Below are positions 8,242-15,784 of a DNA stretch of 64,000 bases, in pieces (position 1 is the first letter of the stretch; each line of letters opens with the position of its first letter). The position numbers were made by a program, and so were the translations under genes. The stretch is from Marinobacterium lacunae (GTDB taxonomy: Bacteria; Pseudomonadota; Gammaproteobacteria; Pseudomonadales; Balneatricaceae). The notes under the pieces are model-generated. The model was given only the letters and a program-made list of their open reading frames with translations. It was not told where the DNA came from and did no database searches. The DNA is taken from the NCBI RefSeq assembly GCF_000705555.1, contig NZ_JMQN01000018.1:269296-333295 (forward strand), read 5' to 3'.

Positions 8242-10938
8242 ATGTCCAACAGCTTCCTGTCCACAGAGCGTTTTTCCCGTTACCTCGATGTTGAGAAGCT
8301 GCATCGATCTCTTGAACAGGAAGCCACCATCAAGACCCTGAAGACTGCGCTTCGCAACTCGCTTGAGGCGATGAACGAAGCCTTTCGCAATGGCGAAGAC
8401 ATTCGTCACCTGGTCTATGGTCGCGCCTGGGTGCTCGATCAGATCCTGACTCAGGCATGGAAACGCTTTGAATGGCCAGGCACCGAGAATGTCGCACTGG
8501 TTGCGGTGGGCGGCTACGGCCGAGGTGAGCTGCACCCCTTCTCCGATGTCGACATACTCATTCTGATCGACGGCATAGAAGCGACCTCTTTCGAGGACAG
8601 CATCAGCGGTTTCCTGACACTATTGTGGGATATCGGCCTTGAGATCGGCTCCAGTGTTCGCACCATCGACGACTGCTACAAAGAAGCCCGCAACGACATC
8701 ACGATCGCGACCAACCTGATCGAATCCCGCACGCTGATCGGAAATCCGCAGCTGCAGGAGGCGATGTACGAGCGCGTCACGTCGGAAGGTGCCTGGACAG
8801 ATAAGGAGTTCTTCCGCGCGAAGCTTGCAGAGCAGTCCGAACGCCACGAGCGAACCAATAACACCGAATACAACCTTGAGCCCAATCTAAAAACGTCACC
8901 CGGCGGATTGCGAGACTTGCAAACCATCGGCTGGGTAGCCAAGCGCCACTTTGGTGCCACCTATATCCGCGACCTGGTCGATCACGGTTTCCTCACGGAA
9001 TCGGAGCTTGAAGCCCTCAACAACGGCGAGCTCTATCTATGGACCGTGCGCTATGCTCTGCACATGATCAGCAAGCGCCGCGAAGACCGCCTGCTGTTCG
9101 ACCATCAGCGCTCGCTGGCGGAGTTCTTCAAATATGAAGACGACAAGAGTGCCCTCGCCGTAGAGCAATTCATGAGCAAGTACTACCGCGTCGCCAAGGC
9201 GATGTCGGAGTTCAATGACATGCTGCTGCAGTACTTCGATGAGGTCATCCTGCGTGCCGAAGAGGAGCAGCACATCCGGCCGGTCAACAGTCGTTTTCAG
9301 ATCCACAACGACTACCTTGAGGTCACCCACGACAAGGTATTCGAGTATCACCCCTTCGCCCTGATGGAGCTGTTCGTGATCATGGCCCAGCATCGGGATA
9401 TCAAAGGCGTCCGGGCCTCCACTATCCGACTGATCCGCGATCACCGCCATCTGGTCGATGACAGTTTCCGCAACGATATACGCAACACATCCCTGTTCAT
9501 GGAACTGCTGCGCTCAGAGGACGGTGTATCCACTGAGCTCAAGCGCATGAACCGCTACGGAATTCTAGGCCGCTACCTGCCGGAATTCGGTCGTATCGTC
9601 GGCCAGATGCAGCATGACCTGTTTCATATCTATACCGTCGACGCGCACACCCTGAAAGTGATTCAGAAGATGCGACAGTTCCGCCACCGCGATCACCGTG
9701 ACACCTTCCCCGTCGCGCACCGCGTGGTCAATCACCTGCCGAAGATCGAACTGCTCTACATCGCAGGTCTGTATCACGATATAGCCAAGGGGCGCGGCGG
9801 CGACCACTCCGAGCTCGGCGCCGACGATGTCATCGCCTTCTGCGAACGCCACCACATCGGAAAATGGGATACCCAACTGGTCGCCTGGCTGGTACGCAAC
9901 CATCTAAAGATGTCGATGACCGCCCAGCGGCGCGACCTCTCCGACCCGCAGGTAATCCACACCTTCGCCGAACAGGTGGGCGATATCATCCACCTGGACT
10001 ACCTGTACGTGCTGACCGTGGCCGATATCAACGCCACTAACCACACACTCTGGAACAGCTGGCGCGCCAGCCTTCTGCGCCAGCTTTACATGGAAACCAA
10101 GCGCGCACTGCGCCGGGGGCTTGAAAATCCGCTTAACAAAACCGAGCGGATCGAGCAGGTCCAGCACGAAGCGCTGCAGGCACTTTCGCGCATGGGCGTG
10201 CGCGCCGACACGGCAGAATCCTTGTGGGAAGGCCTGGGGGACGAGTATTTTCTGCGCGAAGATCCGCGTTCCATCGCCAACCATACGCACGCCATTCTGG
10301 AACACCGGGACGCCAACACCCCGCTGATCACTCTGGAGAAAACCTCCTTCCGCAGTCACGAGGGCGCGACGGAGATCTTCATTTACACCAAGGACGAACC
10401 CAACCTGTTCGCCGCCACCGTATCGACGCTCGATCAGCTGCATTTGAGCGTTCAGGATGCCCGCATCATTGTCAGCGATAACGGCTATGCCCTGAACAAC
10501 TACACGGTTCTGACCGAGGACAACCTGCCGTTATCAGATAACCCCGATTATCTGACCAACATACGGCGCCGACTGATCGAAGAGCTGAGCCACCCCGAAG
10601 ACTACCCGGATATCGTCCAGCGCCGGGTACCTCGACAGCTCAAGGCCTTTGCGACCAAGACCCGCGTACTGATCAGCAACGATCCAACGCTGCACCAGAC
10701 CGTACTCGAGGTGATAACGGCCGACCGACCGGGACTTCTTGCGCGCATCGGCCATATCTTTGTCGAGTTCGGCATTACGCTGAGAAAGGCAAAGATCGCC
10801 AACGTCGGTGAGCGGGTCGAGGACTTTTTCTTCATCACCGACCACAATGATCAGCCGATCAGCGACCCGGAACTGTGCCAGCAACTCCAGCAAGCGATCT
10901 GTCATCAGCTCGATCAGCATGTACAGCACAGCCAATAA
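8242..10938 (+). CDS. glnD: Bifunctional PII uridylyltransferase / uridylyl-removing enzyme
   Basis: GlnD senses glutamine and uridylylates or deuridylylates PII proteins, thereby steering NtrB and glutamine synthetase adenylylation. The 898-residue protein shows an N-terminal nucleotidyltransferase domain (GGYGRGELHPFSDVDIL, residues about 90-106), the PII-UTase domain, an HD phosphohydrolase domain with YHDIAKGRGGDHSELG (about residue 515), and two C-terminal ACT domains, the second with ITADRPGLLARIGHIF. All catalytic motifs are intact. It links to ntrBC and glnA about 47 kb away in the same window. DUF1244 follows after 13 bases. Confidence 0.97.
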   Translation: MSNSFLSTERFSRYLDVEKLHRSLEQEATIKTLKTALRNSLEAMNEAFRNGEDIRHLVYGRAWVLDQILTQAWKRFEWPGTENVALVAVGGYGRGELHPFSDVDILILIDGIEATSFEDSISGFLTLLWDIGLEIGSSVRTIDDCYKEARNDITIATNLIESRTLIGNPQLQEAMYERVTSEGAWTDKEFFRAKLAEQSERHERTNNTEYNLEPNLKTSPGGLRDLQTIGWVAKRHFGATYIRDLVDHGFLTESELEALNNGELYLWTVRYALHMISKRREDRLLFDHQRSLAEFFKYEDDKSALAVEQFMSKYYRVAKAMSEFNDMLLQYFDEVILRAEEEQHIRPVNSRFQIHNDYLEVTHDKVFEYHPFALMELFVIMAQHRDIKGVRASTIRLIRDHRHLVDDSFRNDIRNTSLFMELLRSEDGVSTELKRMNRYGILGRYLPEFGRIVGQMQHDLFHIYTVDAHTLKVIQKMRQFRHRDHRDTFPVAHRVVNHLPKIELLYIAGLYHDIAKGRGGDHSELGADDVIAFCERHHIGKWDTQLVAWLVRNHLKMSMTAQRRDLSDPQVIHTFAEQVGDIIHLDYLYVLTVADINATNHTLWNSWRASLLRQLYMETKRALRRGLENPLNKTERIEQVQHEALQALSRMGVRADTAESLWEGLGDEYFLREDPRSIANHTHAILEHRDANTPLITLEKTSFRSHEGATEIFIYTKDEPNLFAATVSTLDQLHLSVQDARIIVSDNGYALNNYTVLTEDNLPLSDNPDYLTNIRRRLIEELSHPEDYPDIVQRRVPRQLKAFATKTRVLISNDPTLHQTVLEVITADRPGLLARIGHIFVEFGITLRKAKIANVGERVEDFFFITDHNDQPISDPELCQQLQQAICHQLDQHVQHSQ

Positions 10939-10951
10939 GAGGATCCATTCA

Positions 10952-11248
10952 ATGGACAACCAGACACGTACCGAAATTGAAGCTGCCGTCCTGCGACGCC
11001 TGCTGGCCCACCTCGATGCCCGCAAGGACGTACAGAATATCGACCTGATGAACCTGGCCGGATTCTGCCGCAACTGTCTGTCAAAGTGGTATGCCGCGGA
11101 AGCATCCGAACGTGGAGAGTCAATCGATTACGAGCAGGCCCGCGAAATCGTCTATGGCGAGCCCTACGCCCAGTGGAAAGAGAAGTATCAGACCGAGGCG
11201 TCGGCCGAACAGCTGGCCGCGTTCAACCTCAACCAGCCCGAAAAGTAA
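10952..11248 (+). CDS. DUF1244 family small protein
   Basis: The 98-residue soluble protein resembles the DUF1244 (SMc04008-like) family: a helical N-terminus, then MNLAGFCRNCLSKWY, then YGEPYAQWKEKYQ. The two conserved cysteines in FCRNC are present. No biochemical role is established for the family. ATG at 10952 has an AGAGG ribosome-binding site and lies only 13 bases after glnD, so co-transcription with glnD is likely. The call rests on recall of the family pattern. Confidence 0.8.
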   Translation: MDNQTRTEIEAAVLRRLLAHLDARKDVQNIDLMNLAGFCRNCLSKWYAAEASERGESIDYEQAREIVYGEPYAQWKEKYQTEASAEQLAAFNLNQPEK

Positions 11249-11267
11249 AACCGACGCATGGATGGGT

Positions 11268-11747
11268 TCAGTTGTCGCTTAATACCCAGGCACGCTGAAC
11301 CCGATTCAGATCCACCTCAAGCACTGTGGCGTACACATCATCCTGAACGGGATAACTTTTAACCACCCGTGCGCCACGCACAATTCCCGCCACTGAGGTG
11401 CGGAACCGGTCATTCTGCAACACCATATCTTCTACCTGAGTGGTACCAAACAGATATTGGCCGTGAATAATACCCGCCAGCTCCTGATACGCGCGCAGTT
11501 TCGACGCTCTCATCGCATTGAGCATCTTCTGCTGCTGAGTCTCACCGGGCTGCTGGCTAATCGGCGCATAGCCAGTCGCACTGACCCAGTTAGGTTCTGC
11601 ATTCTCCTCGACCCTGGGACGCATCTTCACATCCGGCAGTGCATCAACCGTGGCGGTAAAGGTATGCGCAACCGTCTCACAGCCAGCCAGAAGTACAAGA
11701 CAGGCCAGCAGCGGCAATACTTTCAATCTATTCAAAGCGTTCTTCAT
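11268..11747 (-). CDS. flgP: LPP20-family lipoprotein, flagellar FlgP
   Basis: FlgP is an outer-membrane-linked lipoprotein that in Vibrio forms the basal H-ring/disk around the sheathed or polar flagellar motor. The product starts MKNALNRLKVLP and has a lipobox LLAGC near residue 22. The mature part has the LPP20 pattern: RASKLRAYQELAGIIHG, then VRGARVVKSYPVQDD and VYATVLEVDL. ATG at 11747 is used because it gives a compact lipoprotein signal; an in-frame start at 11795 would bury it. It lies 16 bases after flgO and is divergent from flgT, the Vibrio arrangement, which supports the call. Confidence 0.85.
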   Translation of the reverse strand: MKNALNRLKVLPLLACLVLLAGCETVAHTFTATVDALPDVKMRPRVEENAEPNWVSATGYAPISQQPGETQQQKMLNAMRASKLRAYQELAGIIHGQYLFGTTQVEDMVLQNDRFRTSVAGIVRGARVVKSYPVQDDVYATVLEVDLNRVQRAWVLSDN

Positions 11748-11763
11748 CCCGATAGCACTCAGC

Positions 11764-12477
11764 TCACATGCCCGCAGGCCCCTGACGATTTTCAACGATC
11801 ATACCGGCATCAGCCGCACGCACCGGGTCATAACCGGGCCAGGCCCCTTCCAGACGATTTAACGGTATATGCGACTGCGCCGAAGCCAGCACCTGGCGGG
11901 TCGTCGTATCCAGCACTCTGGCGTTGATTACCATACCTTCCGGCTGCACCGCATAGGTGCCCGTCAGAACGAAATAGATGCGATTGCGGCTGCGCAGCAG
12001 CGACAGCGACGACGGATCAGGCTCTTGCTTTGCCGTCGTAGTAAGGCTTACCGCGCGGTAATCCACCAGATTGTATCCCAGATGTTCAAGCTGGAAGATG
12101 AAGCTGTCACTCAGGCGCTCACCTATCTCACCCACCCGTTGCCGCTCAACCAACTCATGAAATTGCAGGATTGCCATAGGCAGACGCCTTACACGGTTTT
12201 CATCCAGCCCGGACGACAGCTGGGCCGCCATCTGGCGCACAGCTTCACTGACCGGATCAAAACCATTGGCCTGCGCACCCACCTGAGCCAGGTCCGCCAC
12301 GAAGCCCACACGCTCGCCGTTGTTGCGCGATCCGGCCGTGTGTCGGATAAGTGCTTCAACCTGGGACAGCGCCTGCGGCCCCAGACTCTCCACCTGCACG
12401 GCCTGAGGCTCATCAGGGTTTGCCACGCAACCGGACAGGCCGATCAACAACAGCGACGCCAGCAGAGCTTTTTTCAT
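11764..12477 (-). CDS. flgO: Lipoprotein FlgO, flagellar outer-membrane component
   Basis: FlgO is an outer-membrane lipoprotein needed for full motility and for flagellar stability in Vibrio. The 237-residue protein has a lipoprotein signal (MKKALLASLLLIGLSGC) and a FlgO-type domain: LPMAILQFHELVE, SFIFQLEHLGYNLVDYRAV, RIYFVLTGTYAVQPEG and INARVLDTTTRQVLASAQ. AGGGG is found upstream of the ATG. It forms an operon with flgP and is divergent from flgT. No other flagellar genes are nearby, so the cluster is detached from the main flagellar region. Confidence 0.85.
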   Translation of the reverse strand: MKKALLASLLLIGLSGCVANPDEPQAVQVESLGPQALSQVEALIRHTAGSRNNGERVGFVADLAQVGAQANGFDPVSEAVRQMAAQLSSGLDENRVRRLPMAILQFHELVERQRVGEIGERLSDSFIFQLEHLGYNLVDYRAVSLTTTAKQEPDPSSLSLLRSRNRIYFVLTGTYAVQPEGMVINARVLDTTTRQVLASAQSHIPLNRLEGAWPGYDPVRAADAGMIVENRQGPAGM

Positions 12478-12627
12478 CGATATCCAATCCCCTATATCAG
12501 GTGCGCCAATCTATCATGTTGCCATCGACCACCCCAAGCCCCCTCTCTGTCCGTGTACGACTGCGAAGCGGACAGCGGTTGTGCTACATTTCAGAACTTC
12601 AGTTTATGTATCGGTCGATCAGCCTTT

Positions 12628-13842
12628 ATGTTGAGTACTCTTCGCCATCTAATTATTGTCGCGCTTATCTGCACAGCCCTGCCTGCCCATGCCCTTCAGG
12701 TGGAGGCCGAGGGCAGCGCAGCCATCGTCAACGGCGACATCGAACAGGCTCGCAGAAGCGCCATTGCCGATGCACGACAGGCCGCCGCCCTGCAAAGTGC
12801 TGCTTATATTTCGGCCACTCAAGCGATCACCAACGGTGTTCTGGATGTCGACACGCTGGAGCTCAGAGCGCTGGGCGAAGTAAAGAATGTGAAGACGCTG
12901 GACGAATGGATACAGGGCTCAATCCTGTTCGTGCGCATCCAGGCCGAGGTCTATGTCGAGCAGGGGTGCGAGTCGGGCCTCGCACCCCTGGGTTACAGGA
13001 AGAGTCTCGCCCTGACACTCTTCCCTCTTCAATCGCCGGCACAGGCCAGCAGCGGAGATTTAGGGACCATCCAGTCTGCGCTGCCCGGACTTATCGCGGA
13101 CGCACTGGCTGATGAGAAAGCACTCGACCTGCTGAAGCTTACACATGTAAATCTGGTAACAGACCCTGCGTCCGCCCCGACGCTTCAGCTGCCGGAAGGC
13201 CGCATCAGCAACGCCCTGCAAAGCAGTGAATCGATGCGTAGCCAGTTCATTCTCAGCGGCGTCATCCGCGACATGTCGATGCGCACACCCGTCGGGCCGA
13301 GAGAACCCAACATATTGGTCGATCTATACAACCAGGCAGACTACGCAAGTCAAAGACATCTGCGCAACCTCAGCCTCGAACTGTTCCTTTACGACGGATT
13401 CAGCGGCGAGTTGATAGAACAGAAAAGCTTCAATACCCAAGGCCGCTGGACACGACCGAGAGAGGAACGCACCGGATTCGCCACCGCCCCTTTCTGGCAG
13501 CAGGATTACGGGCAGAATACCCGCAAATTGATCACTGAGGTTCGAGACTGGCTCAGCAGCCGACTTCGCTGCGAACCGTTCGCCGCCAGAATCACCCGCA
13601 CAGAGGGCGACCGCATATGGATCGATGCTGGCAGTCGTCAGGGGTTGAAAAAGGGCGACAAGCTCAGCATCTATCGACGCATGACACATTATGACGACCA
13701 GATGCGCAGCTACTCGGAACTAAGCGATACCCACGAGACTCTGACGCTGGATCTGGTTCAGCCGGGCCTTGCCCGGGGACGCATCCCCGGTGACAGCCTC
13801 AGTCAGAACATCCAGCGCGATGATATTGTCATGTCTCGCTAG
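12628..13842 (+). CDS. flgT: Flagellar H-ring protein FlgT
   Basis: FlgT is a periplasmic protein that builds the H ring around the LP ring of polar flagellar motors. The 404-residue product begins MLSTLRHLIIV with a signal peptide ending near AHA. An N-terminal domain (VEAEGSAAIVNGDIEQARR, DARQAAALQSAAY) is followed by a middle domain (FILSGVIRDMSM, LELFLYDGFSGELIE) and a C-terminal domain (RTEGDRIWIDAGSRQGLKKGD). This is the three-domain layout of FlgT. ATG at 12628 is used; the open frame extends far upstream but there is antisense to flgO. Divergence from flgOP supports the call. Confidence 0.85.
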   Translation: MLSTLRHLIIVALICTALPAHALQVEAEGSAAIVNGDIEQARRSAIADARQAAALQSAAYISATQAITNGVLDVDTLELRALGEVKNVKTLDEWIQGSILFVRIQAEVYVEQGCESGLAPLGYRKSLALTLFPLQSPAQASSGDLGTIQSALPGLIADALADEKALDLLKLTHVNLVTDPASAPTLQLPEGRISNALQSSESMRSQFILSGVIRDMSMRTPVGPREPNILVDLYNQADYASQRHLRNLSLELFLYDGFSGELIEQKSFNTQGRWTRPREERTGFATAPFWQQDYGQNTRKLITEVRDWLSSRLRCEPFAARITRTEGDRIWIDAGSRQGLKKGDKLSIYRRMTHYDDQMRSYSELSDTHETLTLDLVQPGLARGRIPGDSLSQNIQRDDIVMSR

Positions 13843-13917
13843 CTGGGCCATTGACAGAACATAAGGCCACTCTTAGGCTGCGCCAGCCAATCTGTCCGCC
13901 GTACTAAGGGAAACACT

Positions 13918-14112
13918 ATGACAAGCGAGATTTTTGCCGAACTGGAGAACAAGCTGGACTCACTGATTGAGGAGGTCGAAACGCTCCGCCTCGAGATTAG
14001 CGATCTGCGCCAGGTGCGTGACAGCCTTCAACAGGAAGCGTCACAGACCGAAGCACGCCTGCAGAAGCTCGTCGGCATGTTCGATCGCCTTGAGGAGAGC
14101 GCCGCGCTCTAA
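13918..14112 (+). CDS. Small coiled-coil protein, ZapB-like (TIGR02449 type)
   Basis: This 64-residue, highly charged protein is an almost continuous coiled coil: LENKLDSLIEEVETLRLEI, DLRQVRDSLQQEASQ, LQKLVGMFDRLEE. It has no signal or membrane segment. It resembles the small TIGR02449 proteins and, more distantly, ZapB, which bundles at the division ring. ZapA is not present beside it, so a cell-division role is only an inference. GGGAAA precedes the ATG. It is 15 bases upstream of the cyclase-like gene and is likely co-transcribed with it. Confidence 0.6.
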   Translation: MTSEIFAELENKLDSLIEEVETLRLEISDLRQVRDSLQQEASQTEARLQKLVGMFDRLEESAAL

Positions 14113-14127
14113 ACACCGGAGGTCACG

Positions 14128-14853
14128 ATGACGGACCGAACACTTCTTTTGCTGTCGGCCGACATAGCCGGCGCTACCGCTTACAAGCAGACACACAGCG
14201 CCGGTGGCAGTACGCCGGAGTGGCTTGAACCGTTCGTCGATTTCTTCCGTGAGGTGCCCATCGTCCTGATGGGCAAACTCGCCCTCGCTTTCGCCGATGC
14301 CGACCTGATCCCCGAGCTTCGGGTGTGGCGCGTTGCCGGCGACGAAATTATCTTTCTGGCAGAGCCCACATCATCAGCCGAGACACTCGGCATCGTGGAA
14401 GCATTCGTTGCCATGGTGACAGACTACGATGATCGACTGAACGACCGTCATCAGCTGCACCTGCGCGGCGGCGCGTGGGTCGCACCCTTGGGGGGCGAAA
14501 ATATCGGTATCGAGATTCTGGAGATGCATTCGGCGGCTGCCGCCTCAGGCCCCTACAAGGATTATCTGGGGCCCGATGTGGACAGTGGATTCAGATTGCT
14601 CAAGCACGCCCCACACGGACATACCGTGCTGTCGCTCAAGCTCGCTGCTGCTTTGGCCGCGGCAGGTGACTTGGGCGAGCTGTCACTCGGACACTGTGAT
14701 GATCAACCCTTGCGAGGCCTGTTCGGCGGAAAACCCTACCCTGTGTTGATCAGCAACCGGGGCATTATGATTACAACTGATGTGCTCGCGCTGGAGCAGC
14801 GTTTTCTTTCACAGTTCGAACGCCCATCAGTGTTGCGCTTTACCACCCACTGA
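14128..14853 (+). CDS. Class III nucleotidyl cyclase-like protein (divergent)
   Basis: I do not recognise a named family for this 241-residue soluble protein, but its motif order matches a class III adenylate/guanylate cyclase core. LLLSADIAGATAYK carries a metal-binding Asp (residue 12), RVWRVAGDEIIFLAE carries the second Asp (72), and GPDVDSGFRLLKHA sits where cyclases have the VN-x-A-A-R-L motif. Asn there is replaced by Asp 152, while Arg 156 is kept. The base-selecting Lys before GD appears to be Arg 68. It is therefore either a cyclase with altered specificity or a degenerate nucleotide sensor. GGAGGT lies just upstream of the ATG. Confidence 0.5.
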   Translation: MTDRTLLLLSADIAGATAYKQTHSAGGSTPEWLEPFVDFFREVPIVLMGKLALAFADADLIPELRVWRVAGDEIIFLAEPTSSAETLGIVEAFVAMVTDYDDRLNDRHQLHLRGGAWVAPLGGENIGIEILEMHSAAAASGPYKDYLGPDVDSGFRLLKHAPHGHTVLSLKLAAALAAAGDLGELSLGHCDDQPLRGLFGGKPYPVLISNRGIMITTDVLALEQRFLSQFERPSVLRFTTH

Positions 14854-14890
14854 TGGACGTCAGGCTACAGGGTACTTGCCCTGAGTGCGT

Positions 14891-15553
14891 TTAGCGCTGA
14901 GTGCCGCGTATGCGGACCTCAACGCGACGGTTCATCGCCCGCCCGGCAGAACTGCCGTTATCGGCAATCGGATTGCGCTCGCCATAACCGCGCGCGTTGA
15001 GACGCAGACGATCAACACCTACCGACATCAAATATTGAGCGACGGCTGACGCACGGCGCTCGGAAAGTTGCTGGTTATACTCGAACGATCCGGTCGAATC
15101 TGTATAACCCTCAACATCGATTTGAGTGCGGTCGAACTTCATCAGCACCTTGCCAACAGAATCCAACACTGGGTAGAACCCTGGATCAACACGATCACTG
15201 TCAGTGCCGAAGGTAATATTGCCCGGCATGATCAGTCGGATATCGTCGCCGATTCGCTCGACACGTACACCGGTGCCCTCAAGCTCCTGACGCAAGCGCA
15301 TCTCCTGCTGATCCTGATAGTAGCCTATACCACCACCCACAGCGCCGCCGATCAGGGCACCGGCCAAGGCGCCCTCGTTGCGATCACCCTTTCCGGCAAC
15401 CGCCGCACCCAGAATCGCACCGCCCAGAGCACCGATTCCCGCGCCCTTTGTCGCCTGCGAGGTTTTCTGCTCCTGCGTATAAGGGTCGAGGGTTGTACAT
15501 CCAGAGAGCAGCGCAATCGAAAGCGCCGATGCCACTGCAGCCTTGTACTTCAT
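14891..15553 (-). CDS. OmpA-family lipoprotein with glycine-zipper segment (YiaD-like)
   Basis: The product starts MKYKAAVASALSIALLSGC with a lipobox at LLSGC. Next comes a glycine-zipper stretch (GIGALGGAILGAAVAG, LAGALIGGAVGGGIG) and then a C-terminal OmpA peptidoglycan-binding domain: VEGYTDSTGSFEYNQQLSERRA and NARGYGERNPIADN, ending NRRVEV. It probably tethers the outer membrane to peptidoglycan. ATG at 15553 has a perfect AAGGAG eight bases upstream; an in-frame start at 15601 would spoil the lipoprotein signal. It is a single gene, divergent from fabY. Confidence 0.9.
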   Translation of the reverse strand: MKYKAAVASALSIALLSGCTTLDPYTQEQKTSQATKGAGIGALGGAILGAAVAGKGDRNEGALAGALIGGAVGGGIGYYQDQQEMRLRQELEGTGVRVERIGDDIRLIMPGNITFGTDSDRVDPGFYPVLDSVGKVLMKFDRTQIDVEGYTDSTGSFEYNQQLSERRASAVAQYLMSVGVDRLRLNARGYGERNPIADNGSSAGRAMNRRVEVRIRGTQR

Positions 15554-15784
15554 GGTGTCACTCCTTAAAACATTTCGAAAAGTACCGTTGCAGACCGACA
15601 AAGCCGGTCCAGGTTCCCATGCATACTGTTTAGATCAGCTTAGCTTAACCGTCGATTAAGCGACCAAAATCGAAACGCATCGCCGTCGACACGCTGGTCA
15701 GTACGCCCGTCTACCGATAAAATGGGAGCCAGTTCAGCTTTATCCAACATCTGCATACGCTTTTCCAGCCCAAGGAGTTAACTC

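Noticed and set aside
12478..12627. Sigma-54 or sigma-28 promoters for flgOP and flgT
   Set aside because: TGG/TTGC or flagellar-type matches are incomplete on both strands.
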